This document shows, piece by piece, positions 17,451-25,389 of a stretch of 64,000 nucleotides of DNA (its first letter is position 1; each line of letters starts with the position of its first letter). The stretch spans positions 1 to 64,000 of the forward strand of contig JAQYDI010000182.1 of the NCBI GenBank assembly GCA_028724245.1, read 5' to 3'. The stretch is from Lachnospiraceae bacterium. GTDB lineage: Bacteria > Bacillota > Clostridia > Lachnospirales > Lachnospiraceae. The position numbers and the translations under genes are program-made. A model generated the notes under the pieces. The model ran no database searches and had not been told where the DNA came from. It saw only the letters and a list, made by a program, of their open reading frames with translations.

Positions 17451-18686
17451 ATGGCAAAAGGGAAGTTTAATTCAGTAGCAGCAACATCCAGAAATAAAAA
17501 TTGGGAGAAGTTAACTGCACGAGAGATCGATTTATATTCAAGAGAAGATGATGTTCGCAGCCCGTTTGCTAGAGATTATACTCGAATATTACATTCATTG
17601 GCATATAGGCGGTTAAAACATAAGACACAGGTATTTTTTAATATTGATAATGATCATATTTGTACACGAATGGAACACGTTGCTCATGTAGAATCAGTAA
17701 GTCATACGATTGCAAAATCTTTAGGTCTTAATGATGAACTTACAAGAGCTATCGCTATGGGACATGATTTAGGACATGCTCCATTTGGGCATCAAGGTGA
17801 AAGTGTTATCAGTGAATTGAGTAACAAATATTTGGGGTTAAAATTCTGGCATGAAAGAAATGGATTGAGATTTGTAGATAAAATAGAATTGCTTGAAGAT
17901 AATTATAAAAGGAGTAAAAACCTTGATTTAACATATGCAGTTCGTGATGGTATTATTTCGCATTGTGGAGAAGTAGATGAAAATGGTTTAGTACCGAGAG
18001 ATGAATTGATTGACTTAGCTGATTTTACAGAAGCAGGAAAATATCAACCAGCAACATGGGAAGGCTGCGTGGTAAAAATATCAGATAAGATTGCATATGT
18101 AGGAAGAGATATAGAAGATGCTATAAATTTGGGTTTCCTTAATGATACAACGAAAAATGATTTATTAAAAATGGCAAGGGCAAATGACGAAAATGTATTG
18201 AATACAACAGTAATTATGCATAACCTGATTATTGATATTTGCGAGAATAGTTCACCGGAAAAAGGAATATGTTTAAGTCCACGTTTTTTGGAACAGATTA
18301 ATTCTATTAAAGACTTTAATTACAAACATATTTATGGGCATGAGCGTTTAATCCCATTTAAGGAGTATTCAAAATTAGTAATCAATCAAATATTTGAAGT
18401 TTTGAAGAAAACATACGACGGAAGACATTCCTGGTCATCAATAAAAGATAAGAAGAAATATTATCCGATTTTAATGAATTCATTCGATAAATGGCTGGCA
18501 CGTTATTGTTGTGTTGATATTATACCTGAAGGAGAATTATTAGTTATTGGACTAAATTGTGAAAATGAAAAAATATATGGAAAATTAGAAGATGAAAAAA
18601 TATATATTCAGGCAATACTGGATTATATTTCGGGAATGACGGATCGATTTGCTATAAAAGTGTTCAATGAATTATTGAACTATTAA
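17451..18686 (+). CDS. dgt: dGTP triphosphohydrolase (HD superfamily)
   Basis: This 411-residue dGTPase-family enzyme converts dNTPs (mainly dGTP) to deoxynucleoside and triphosphate. The HD metal site is intact: His76 in RMEHVAHVES, His105-Asp106 in MGHDLGHAPFGHQGE, and a distal Asp in KISDKIAYVGRDIED near residue 206. The N-terminal SPFARDYTRILHSLAYRRLKH is the usual family opening block. AAAGGAG precedes the ATG. The gene follows the IetAS pair by 31 bases and has the same AT-rich codon use. Dgt-family enzymes are known to protect bacteria by draining dNTPs during phage infection, so a defence role is likely, but a housekeeping role cannot be excluded. Confidence 0.88.
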   Translation: MAKGKFNSVAATSRNKNWEKLTAREIDLYSREDDVRSPFARDYTRILHSLAYRRLKHKTQVFFNIDNDHICTRMEHVAHVESVSHTIAKSLGLNDELTRAIAMGHDLGHAPFGHQGESVISELSNKYLGLKFWHERNGLRFVDKIELLEDNYKRSKNLDLTYAVRDGIISHCGEVDENGLVPRDELIDLADFTEAGKYQPATWEGCVVKISDKIAYVGRDIEDAINLGFLNDTTKNDLLKMARANDENVLNTTVIMHNLIIDICENSSPEKGICLSPRFLEQINSIKDFNYKHIYGHERLIPFKEYSKLVINQIFEVLKKTYDGRHSWSSIKDKKKYYPILMNSFDKWLARYCCVDIIPEGELLVIGLNCENEKIYGKLEDEKIYIQAILDYISGMTDRFAIKVFNELLNY

Positions 18687-18747
18687 CATTTACAGGAAAT
18701 ACCTGAATTTGATAGTATCCTGTATTTCTACCAACAAACCAGCCATA

Positions 18748-19140
18748 GCCTGCATCTACGTCGTCCCGCGGCCTCCATCTTCAAATGCGCTCCCCACCCA
18801 AGTACAGAGCCGACTTACATTGTGAAAAGGGAAAACCAGCCACAGCCAGCCGAAGAAGCAGACAACAAGTCCTGCAGAGGGGCATGGGGCACCCGCCGTG
18901 CCCGGCCCCCAAAAAGACTTCATTGCCTGCTTCTACATCGTCCCGCGGCCTCCACCCCCAAATGCGCCCCCCACCCAGGTACAGAGCCGACTTACATTGT
19001 GAAAAGGGAAAACCAGCCACAGCCAGCCGAAGAAGCAGGCAACAAGTCCTGCAGAGGGGCATGGGGCACCGCCGTGCCCGGCCCCCGGAAGGACTTCGCT
19101 GCCTGCTTCTTCGGCGTCCCGTGGACCACCCACCCTTTTC
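18748..19140. repeat. Tandem ~177-bp GC-rich units, each with a long palindrome
   Basis: Two nearly identical units (18748-18922, 175 bp; 18923-19100, 178 bp) and a truncated third (from 19101) each begin GCCTGCnTCT. In unit two GCCGAAGAAGCAGGC (19026-19040) pairs perfectly with GCCTGCTTCTTCGGC (19101-19115). Inside it are nested pairs AAGTCC/GGACTT, GGGGC/GCCCC and GGGCAC/GTGCCC, giving a ~90-base hairpin with few bulges. Open frames on both strands are by-products of the repeat. This is non-coding and may be a structured repeat family or a remnant of a small mobile element. Confidence 0.8.
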
Positions 19141-19199
19141 ACCGAAGTCGTCTCTGTAACAAATTATCCCTAAAAATACATCCATCTGCTTATTTTCTC

Positions 19200-19255
19200 T
19201 TGCGTATTTTACTTTTTTCCACTATAATAACAAAGAAAGCAGGGCATCTCCCTGC
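19200..19255 (+). promoter_or_regulatory. Promoter and leader hairpin of RiPP-like cluster
   Basis: TTGCGT (19200-19205) and TATAAT (19223-19228) are separated by 17 bp. The untranslated leader then holds a small hairpin, GCAGGG (19239-19244) with CCCTGC (19250-19255). The first start codon lies ~120 bases downstream. Confidence 0.6.
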
Positions 19256-19350
19256 ACCCCAGCCGTCCCCCGCCGCCCCATAAAACCGGAGGGAGACAGC
19301 ACAGCAGGTAAAACAATAGAACTAACAGAACAGGACAGGAGGAAACATAG

Positions 19351-19599
19351 ATGAGAGCATTTACAGAGCCGGAAATGAAAGTCATGGCAGTGAATATGAA
19401 GGAGAATATTGCGAGTAGTGGAACTGTAGAAGGTCATATAAAGAATAAGGACACAGCTATTATGATATCATATAGTGGGGACGAAAGTAAAATCATTGCT
19501 ACTGGTCCGGTGATAAATAGCATCCAAGTGGATCAAATAAGCAATGGTGATCTTAATAGTGGTAGGATTCCTAACTTATGTTGGCAATATAAATCATGA
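19351..19599 (+). CDS. Candidate RiPP precursor peptide, 82 aa
   Basis: This small protein directly precedes a PqqD-like gene (ATGA overlap) and a SPASM radical SAM gene, the usual position for a precursor. Its start, MRAFTEPEMKVMAVNMKENI, resembles the leader of short Clostridial modified peptides. The middle is polar with Gly/Ser/Asn, and the tail contains a single Cys77-Trp78 pair in GRIPNLCWQYKS, possibly the modified core. AGGAGG lies upstream and the promoter fits. No similarity to a named peptide class was recognised; it could instead be an unrelated small protein. If it is the precursor, the S26-type peptidase gene downstream may remove the leader. Confidence 0.5.
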   Translation: MRAFTEPEMKVMAVNMKENIASSGTVEGHIKNKDTAIMISYSGDESKIIATGPVINSIQVDQISNGDLNSGRIPNLCWQYKS

Positions 19600-19863
19600 A
19601 ACTCAAACCCCAATTTCATCCTCCGAAAAGTAGCCACTTCCTGGATGGCGGTTCCCGTTGGTTCCCGTACAGCGGAGCTGAACGGTATCATCGCCCTCAA
19701 TGAGACGGCTGCTTTTCTGTGGGGATTTTTTCAGGAAGAGCATACCGAGGAGGAGGCTGTGCAGGCCCTTCTTCGAGAATTTGATGTGGATGAAGAAACA
19801 GCCGGACGGTCCGTGAAGAGACTTGTGGAGCAGATGGCTGCGGAAGGATTGCTGGAAGAATGA
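19596..19863 (+). CDS. PqqD-like peptide-binding protein, frameshifted near its start
   Basis: PqqD-family proteins bind the leader of RiPP precursors and present it to the radical SAM enzyme. The normal opening MKLKPNF, then ILRKVATSW, then MAVPVGSRTAELNG is present in the DNA. However, the frame starting at ATG 19596 is broken by one extra C in the CCCC run at 19608-19611. Removing one C would give an uninterrupted 88-residue protein ending at 19863. As written, only the part from the in-frame ATG at 19645 (72 residues) can be made directly, and it lacks the first beta strand. This may be a sequencing or assembly error, slippage at the C run, or a recent inactivation. It overlaps the radical SAM gene by 4 bases. 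Confidence 0.75.
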
Positions 19864-20921
19864 TGGATTGTGATTTCGCCCATATGAGTATGGGCGATTT
19901 TATGAAGAATCTGGAGCAGGAGGCTTATGAGCAGGCGATTCCCGTGAAGGGGATTTTCGAACTGACACCCCGCTGCAATATGAACTGTCAGATGTGCTAT
20001 GTGCATCTGCAGCCGGACCAGATTCCGGCGGTGGGCCGGGAGCTGACGGCGGAGGAGTGGATTGCCATCGGCCGTGCGGCGCGGGATGCGGGCATGGTGG
20101 AACTGACGCTGACCGGGGGCGAGGCTCTTGTGCGGCCTGATTTCCGGGAAATTTATGAAGCGTTCAGCGAGATGGGTTTTCTGATCCAGCTGTATACCAA
20201 CGGATACGGCCTCAATGAGAAAATCATGGAATGGCTGAAGGAGCGTCCGCCCTACAGCATCCGTTTTACCATGTACGGTTTTTCCGATGAAACCTATGAA
20301 AAGGTCTGCGGCGTGAAGCACGGGTTTACCCGGGTGATCGAGGCCATGAATCTGGTGCGCAGATCGGGGATTCCCATGTATATGGTAGCCACCATTACGA
20401 AAGACAATGAGCAGGATTTTCCTTCCATCGAAGCCTTTGCAAAGGAAAATGGCCTTCCTTTTACCTATACGACGGCGCTGATTCCGCCGGTGCGCGGTGC
20501 CGTGGCGGATGTGGAGCGGTATCAGGTGGAGCGGAGAATGCCTCCGCCGGAGGTTCTGGAGGAGATGCGCAGGCCGGAGAACCGGAAGAAGCCTCATAAA
20601 AGGCATGAGAATCTGCTGGAGGTCTGCGGCAATTACAGGAAAGGCTTCTGGATCACATGGAATGGGAAGATGCAGCTTTGCACGTTTCTGACGGAACCGG
20701 GGGAACCGGTGCTGGAGTACGGGTTTCAGGAATCATGGAACCGTCTTCTTCAGGATGTGCAGAAGCTCCGTCAGCCGGAAAAATGCCTTGACTGCAGGTA
20801 TGAAGGGTACTGTTCCCGGTGTTACGGTGAGCTGTATGCGGCCAGCGGACGGTGTGATGCGGCGGCAGAATCCTGCTGCGAGCATGCCAGATTGATGTAT
20901 GAAATTTATGAAACAGAGTAA
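19860..20921 (+). CDS. Radical SAM/SPASM peptide-modifying enzyme
   Basis: This 353-residue radical SAM enzyme has the [4Fe-4S]-AdoMet motif CNMNCQMC (Cys39, Cys43, Cys46) and a following GGEALVRPDF glycine-rich strand. The C-terminal SPASM/twitch region is rich in Cys (CGNY, LCTF, then CLDCRYEGYCSRCYGE and CDAAAESCC) and should bind one or two auxiliary Fe-S clusters. Its place between the PqqD-like gene and the HprK-like, peptidase and exporter genes points to modification of the peptide encoded at 19351. Which bond it makes (thioether, C-C, epimerisation) cannot be read from the sequence. The start overlaps the preceding stop (ATGA). Confidence 0.88.
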   Translation: MMDCDFAHMSMGDFMKNLEQEAYEQAIPVKGIFELTPRCNMNCQMCYVHLQPDQIPAVGRELTAEEWIAIGRAARDAGMVELTLTGGEALVRPDFREIYEAFSEMGFLIQLYTNGYGLNEKIMEWLKERPPYSIRFTMYGFSDETYEKVCGVKHGFTRVIEAMNLVRRSGIPMYMVATITKDNEQDFPSIEAFAKENGLPFTYTTALIPPVRGAVADVERYQVERRMPPPEVLEEMRRPENRKKPHKRHENLLEVCGNYRKGFWITWNGKMQLCTFLTEPGEPVLEYGFQESWNRLLQDVQKLRQPEKCLDCRYEGYCSRCYGELYAASGRCDAAAESCCEHARLMYEIYETE

Positions 20922-21023
20922 CATGTAACAGAGTAACTGACAGGGGCAGCTGTGCGGCGCGTTTTCCGGGGCAGATCCGGGAGGCGGGCTGCAGGCAGGC
21001 CCTTTTTTAAGGATAGACAGAAG

Positions 21024-21857
21024 ATGGAACGATATTACAGTATTGCAGGAACCGTGATCCGGGTGGTGAGCCGATCCGGGAATCCGGTGCGGATGTTCGA
21101 CGGGTTTGAGTGTAAGCCGGCGGAGGATGTGCTGCTGACGCTTCAGGTGGAGGAGAGCGGAGAATCTTCTCTGTGCAGCTGCTACGGCGTCAGCCATTTT
21201 GCATGTCCGCCCGGATATACCCATGTGCTTTTCGGCAGCTCCGGCAGGGGTGAAAACCGTCTGCTGGCAAATGAGGACTGGAGCCGTCTGCTGCTTGTGG
21301 GCGATCCGTCCCATGAAATGGCATGGATGGAACTGCTGGCGGCGGCGTTTTATTCCAGGCTGACGGTTGTGGGCGGTCTGCTGATGCATGCCTCGGCGGT
21401 AAAGTACGAAGGACGGGCGGTGGTATTTACGGCGGCTTCCGGTACCGGCAAGACGACGCAGGCGGAGCTGTGGAAGAAGTATCTGCAGGCGGAGATTCTC
21501 AACGGGGACAAGGTGTTTCTGCGGCCGGATGTACATACCGGCACGATCCATGCGTGGGGCTCTCCATGGTGCGGTTCTTCACCTTATGCGGTCAATGACA
21601 GCGCAGAAGCGGCAGCCATCGTGGTGCTGGCACAGGGCAGGAAAAATGAGATCCGCCGGCTGGATCCCATGGAGACGCTGGCGCTGTTTACGCCCCATGT
21701 ATTTTTCCCCAGCTGGGATCCGACCTGTCTGGAACGGATGATGGGCACACTGGATGCGGCAGCCGGACAGATTCCGGTGTATTATCTCAGCTGTCTGCCT
21801 GATGCGGAGGCCGTTCTGCTGACAAGGAACCGGATCTTCGGCAGCCGGGGAAACTGA
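21024..21857 (+). CDS. HprK/PEP-carboxykinase-like P-loop protein of RiPP cluster
   Basis: This 277-residue protein contains Walker A ASGTGKTT (138-145) in the strand order of the HPr-kinase/PEP-carboxykinase fold. It is preceded by LLMHASAVKYEGRAVVF and followed by LNGDKVFL and AWGSPWCGSS, the block seen in HprK-like proteins of PqqD/radical-SAM peptide loci. The likely role is ATP-dependent phosphorylation or handling of the peptide or a carrier; the true substrate is unknown. The ATG at 21024 is preferred because AAGGA lies 10 bases upstream and the preceding codons are Arg/Gly-rich with no motif. It overlaps the peptidase gene start by one base. Confidence 0.7.
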   Translation: MERYYSIAGTVIRVVSRSGNPVRMFDGFECKPAEDVLLTLQVEESGESSLCSCYGVSHFACPPGYTHVLFGSSGRGENRLLANEDWSRLLLVGDPSHEMAWMELLAAAFYSRLTVVGGLLMHASAVKYEGRAVVFTAASGTGKTTQAELWKKYLQAEILNGDKVFLRPDVHTGTIHAWGSPWCGSSPYAVNDSAEAAAIVVLAQGRKNEIRRLDPMETLALFTPHVFFPSWDPTCLERMMGTLDAAAGQIPVYYLSCLPDAEAVLLTRNRIFGSRGN

Positions 21858-22399
21858 TGAGAAAACCAATGGGAAGACTGATGAGAAAACCGATGGGAAG
21901 ATTGATGAAGAAACTGGCGGGAAGGCCGACGGAGAGTTTGGGAGAAGGGCTGACAGTGTGTACCGGGGAATTTTCTGCGGAAGAACTGGTGCCTGTTATC
22001 AGGGAGGTGCTGGAGGCGGGCGGTGCATTTACGCTGAAGGTGACCGGGTACAGCATGACGCCTACGCTGAAGCATCTGCGGGATCAGGTGCAGCTGGTTT
22101 CTCCGGCTGTCCGTCCGGCGCGGACAGGTGAAATCGTGTTTTTTGAGAGGGAGGGCGGTGTTTTTGTGCTTCACCGGATCATCGGTGTGCTTCCGGAGGG
22201 GAGACTGCTGATCAACGGGGATGCACAGAACTGGACCGAGTCCATCCTGCCGGAGCAGATCATCGGCGTGGTAAACCGGATGGAGCGCCGGGGCAGATGG
22301 ATTTCCTGTGACCGGCCCTTCTACCGGATGTGGGTGAAGGTCTGGGGAACACTGCGTCCCCTGCGCCCTTTCCTGCTTCGGAAAAGGAGAAATAGATGA
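21857..22399 (+). CDS. S26-type signal peptidase-like protein of RiPP cluster
   Basis: This 180-residue protein carries the nucleophile motif TGYSMTPTL (Ser66) and, where bacterial signal peptidases have Lys, VLHRIIG (His106). That matches the Ser-His type found in SipW and archaeal or eukaryotic signal peptidases. The GD box is INGDAQ near 128. No clear N-terminal membrane helix is present, unusual for S26, so it may act on peptide inside the cell or with the exporter. The first ~20 residues come from a 24-bp tandem repeat (MRKPMGRL repeated), so the true start may be further in. It overlaps the ABC gene by 4 bases. It probably removes the leader peptide. Confidence 0.7.
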   Translation: MRKPMGRLMRKPMGRLMKKLAGRPTESLGEGLTVCTGEFSAEELVPVIREVLEAGGAFTLKVTGYSMTPTLKHLRDQVQLVSPAVRPARTGEIVFFEREGGVFVLHRIIGVLPEGRLLINGDAQNWTESILPEQIIGVVNRMERRGRWISCDRPFYRMWVKVWGTLRPLRPFLLRKRRNR

Positions 22400-24159
22400 A
22401 TTTATTGAAAAAGATCATTCGAAAGATCAAGGAGGGAATGCTGCAGGAAATCTTTCAGGAACTGCTGTGGATCTATCATTATGGTCTGCGGTATAAGATG
22501 GAGATCCTGTGGTATATTTTTCTGGGAATTTTCAGCACGGGCATGAGTCTGGGCGGAAGCGTGATCAGCAAATATATTATTGATGCGGTGACCGGATTTG
22601 ATTCGAAGGGGCTGGCTCCGGCGGCCGTTTTTTATATTCTGATGCAGCTGATGCGCATCGGCAGCAATGCGTGGACAAGACGGATATCCACCCGAATTGA
22701 GATCAAAGTGGATCAGGAGATACGGGCGGATGTGTATGACAAGATCATGGAGGCTGACTGGGAGGCCATGTCGGAATATCATTCCGGCGATCTGCTGAAC
22801 CGGGTGGACAATGATGTGAGCAGCATTTCCAGCAGCGTACTGGGCTGGGTGCCGGATTTTGTGACGCAGCTGGTGCAGTTTCTGGGTACGCTGGGGATTA
22901 TTATTTACTATGATCCGACACTGGCCGGTCTGGCGCTTTTAAGCGCGCCGGTGACACTGGTGGTTTCCCGGGTGCTGATGAAGAAAATGCGGGATTACAA
23001 TAAAAAGATGCGGGAAGCCAGCTCGGAAGTGATGATGTTCAACGAGGAATCCTTTCAGAATGTGCAGGTGATCAAGTCTTTCGGGCTGACCGGACTGTAC
23101 GGGCGCAAACTGAGGCAGGTGCAGGCCCGTTACCGGGAAATCAGGCTGGATTACAATAAATTTTCCATTCTGACCTCTTCCTTTATGTCGCTGGTGGGTA
23201 CGGTGGTGACGGTGGTCTGCTTTGGATGGGGCGTGTACCGTCTGTGGACCGGCCATATTACGTACGGTACCATGACGTTGTTTCTGGAGATGTCCGATTC
23301 CCTTTCCGCGTCATTTTCTTCTCTGGTCTATATGGTGCCCAGCGCCATATCCGCCGCCACGGCAGCAGGCCGGATCATGGCGGTGGCGGAGCTTCCCAAA
23401 GAGAACCGGGAAGGGGAGGAACAGGTGGAGCAGCTGCTTGAGGAGAACCGGAAGGGCGGCGTCAGCGTGGAGACGGAGCAGATGGCCTTCGGCTACGCAG
23501 GCGGGAAAATGGTTTTCGAGCATGTGGATTTTCTGGCGGCGCCCGGTGAGATCGTGGCGCTGGTGGGCCCCTCCGGGGAGGGCAAGACCACCATGCTCCG
23601 TGTGATCCTGGGTATTGTAAATGTGAAGGCGGGAAGTGCCCGGGTATTCGGGCGGGATACGCAGCAGAAGATTCCCATATCCGCTGCCACGCGGCGGCTT
23701 TTCGCCTATGTGCCCCAGGGCAATACCATGTTTGCCGGTACGGTGGCGGAAAATCTGCGCATGATGAAGCAGGATGCTTCCGATGAGGAACTGTATGAGG
23801 TACTGAAACTGGCCTGCGCCTATGATTTCATTGTCCGTCTGCCTGACGGGCTGAACAGCCGTATCAGGGAACGGGGCGGCGGATTTTCCGAGGGGCAGAT
23901 CCAGAGGCTTTCCATTGCCCGGGCCCTGCTTGCCGATGTCCCCGTCCTTCTGCTGGATGAAGCTACCAGTGCGCTGGACGTGGCCACCGAGCGGAAGGTG
24001 CTGCGCAATATCATGCAGTCGGAGAAAAACAGGACCTGTATCGTGACCACCCACCGGCCCAGCGTACTGGGAATCTGCAGCCGGGTGTACCGCATCGAGG
24101 GCGGCAGCATGACCTGTGTGGGAGAAGAGGAAGTACAGAAAATGATGATGGATTTCTGA
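22396..24159 (+). CDS. ABC exporter (membrane and ATPase fused) of RiPP cluster
   Basis: This 587-residue half-transporter has about six membrane helices in residues ~35-320. An ATPase domain follows with Walker A VGPSGEGKTT (~392), Q-loop VPQGN, signature FSEGQIQRLS (~495), Walker B VLLLDEATS (~518) and the H-loop TTHRP. There is no N-terminal peptidase C39 domain, consistent with a separate peptidase gene directly upstream. As the last gene of the cluster it probably exports the mature peptide as a homodimer. A hairpin at 24174-24191 follows. Confidence 0.88.
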   Translation: MNLLKKIIRKIKEGMLQEIFQELLWIYHYGLRYKMEILWYIFLGIFSTGMSLGGSVISKYIIDAVTGFDSKGLAPAAVFYILMQLMRIGSNAWTRRISTRIEIKVDQEIRADVYDKIMEADWEAMSEYHSGDLLNRVDNDVSSISSSVLGWVPDFVTQLVQFLGTLGIIIYYDPTLAGLALLSAPVTLVVSRVLMKKMRDYNKKMREASSEVMMFNEESFQNVQVIKSFGLTGLYGRKLRQVQARYREIRLDYNKFSILTSSFMSLVGTVVTVVCFGWGVYRLWTGHITYGTMTLFLEMSDSLSASFSSLVYMVPSAISAATAAGRIMAVAELPKENREGEEQVEQLLEENRKGGVSVETEQMAFGYAGGKMVFEHVDFLAAPGEIVALVGPSGEGKTTMLRVILGIVNVKAGSARVFGRDTQQKIPISAATRRLFAYVPQGNTMFAGTVAENLRMMKQDASDEELYEVLKLACAYDFIVRLPDGLNSRIRERGGGFSEGQIQRLSIARALLADVPVLLLDEATSALDVATERKVLRNIMQSEKNRTCIVTTHRPSVLGICSRVYRIEGGSMTCVGEEEVQKMMMDF

Positions 24160-24173
24160 TGCGCTGTAACATT

Positions 24174-24205
24174 TTCAGGCCGAAGCCTGAACAGCAGCCA
24201 TTTTT
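24174..24205 (+). terminator. Hairpin after RiPP-like cluster
   Basis: TTCAGGC (24174-24180) pairs with GCCTGAA (24185-24191) around CGAA; a T5 run starts 10 bases later. Termination is moderately likely. Confidence 0.45.
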
Positions 24206-24237
24206 CAGTAATTTGTGTGGAATTTTGTGTACCATTG

Positions 24238-24266
24238 TTGACTTTTATTCGGTGAAAGTTTATAAT
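24238..24266 (+). promoter_or_regulatory. Consensus promoter of nitroreductase gene
   Basis: TTGACT (24238-24243) and TATAAT (24261-24266) have a 17-bp spacer, 80 bp before the start codon. Confidence 0.75.
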
Positions 24267-24346
24267 CAATGTATATGTTTTGGGTACAGTATAGCCGCCT
24301 GTTTTTGGACAAATGAACAATACTGTATTATCTGGAAGGGGGATTT

Positions 24347-25216
24347 ATGGTGGATTATAGTGCAATGATTGAAAACAGAAAGTCAGTGAGGGCTTTCAAG
24401 GAGAAGAGCGTACCGAATTCAGCACTGGTGGAGATCGGCGCTTTTTATCGCAATGAATGCCGTCGTCTGGTTCCTGAAATCAGAACACAGATGCAGATCT
24501 TCGGAGTTGAGGTGAGAGAGTCTCTGGAAGGCGCTGCAGGCTACAATGATTTTCTGATCGGTGCACCGCAGTATCTTGTACTGTTCTCCGAGAAGGCTGA
24601 TCATGCCGGAGAGAACGCAGGTTACATTATGGAGGACGTTGTCCTGAAGTTGACAGAGATGGGTCTTGACAGCTGCTGGATCACATTTGCAGATCCTGCG
24701 AAAGTGAAAGAAGCGTTGAAGTTTGATACGGATCTGGAAGTTGCTGCTGTTATTGCTTTCGGTTATGGAGAGAAGAAGAGCAAAAAGATGCGTTTCAACA
24801 TTTTAAGCATGTCCAACGTTTCTGTGGAAGCAAAGAGACATTATTATGATCCCAAGGTAAGCATTCATGATATCGTTTTCATGGATAAGTGGGGATGCCG
24901 TGATGGCGTGGATGAGCATATTGGTTTCTATGAGGATATTCTCTGGAATGCGTTCCGCGCAGCGACACTTTCACCCAGCTACATGAACAGACAGCCTTAT
25001 GGTTTTGTGATTCAGGGTCACCATATCGTTCTTGTAAGCACACCTGATGAGTTTACCGATAAGATCAACGGCGATCTGAACCTGGGTATTGTGATGCTTC
25101 ATTTTGCAGGCGCTGCTTCTCAGCTTGCAGGTGAGATCAGCTGGACACTGGGTGCCGCTGAAGACAACGCAGGTCTGCCGGAAGGCTATACTGCAGTTGC
25201 AAGCTGCAATTTCTAA
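24347..25216 (+). CDS. Nitroreductase family protein
   Basis: This 289-residue FMN-dependent nitroreductase-like protein opens with IENRKSVRAFKEKSV, the FMN-phosphate-binding RxSxRxF pattern. The duplicated arrangement, with a second half containing WNAFRAATLSPSYMNRQPYGF, resembles the TM1586 group. It should use NAD(P)H or another donor to reduce a quinone- or nitro-type substrate that is not identifiable. It stands alone, with its own strong promoter upstream and a 12-bp perfect hairpin downstream, so it is probably monocistronic. Confidence 0.8.
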   Translation: MVDYSAMIENRKSVRAFKEKSVPNSALVEIGAFYRNECRRLVPEIRTQMQIFGVEVRESLEGAAGYNDFLIGAPQYLVLFSEKADHAGENAGYIMEDVVLKLTEMGLDSCWITFADPAKVKEALKFDTDLEVAAVIAFGYGEKKSKKMRFNILSMSNVSVEAKRHYYDPKVSIHDIVFMDKWGCRDGVDEHIGFYEDILWNAFRAATLSPSYMNRQPYGFVIQGHHIVLVSTPDEFTDKINGDLNLGIVMLHFAGAASQLAGEISWTLGAAEDNAGLPEGYTAVASCNF

Positions 25217-25254
25217 TGATAACACAGGATTGAACTACATAAGGTATATATAAC

Positions 25255-25282
25255 AGAAGGCAGGATATTTATCCTGCCTTCT
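25255..25282. terminator. Perfect 12-bp hairpin between convergent genes
   Basis: AGAAGGCAGGAT (25255-25266) pairs perfectly with ATCCTGCCTTCT (25271-25282) around ATTT. It lies between the nitroreductase gene and the 3' end of the oppositely directed aminopeptidase gene, and could stop transcription from both sides. The T run is weak. Confidence 0.55.
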
Positions 25283-25389
25283 GCTGCTGTGGTGAACCCG
25301 GGCGGGAAATCCGGATATCCGCTTTACAGGCCGGAACCGGTGCCGGGATTCACATATATTTGACATGTGTTGGAATTGAAGTTCAGATA

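Noticed and set aside
18781-19283. Several overlapping open frames on both strands (up to 153 codons)
   Set aside because: They lie in GC-rich tandem repeats, repeat with the 177-bp unit, lack ribosome sites and have Arg/Pro/Cys-biased composition.
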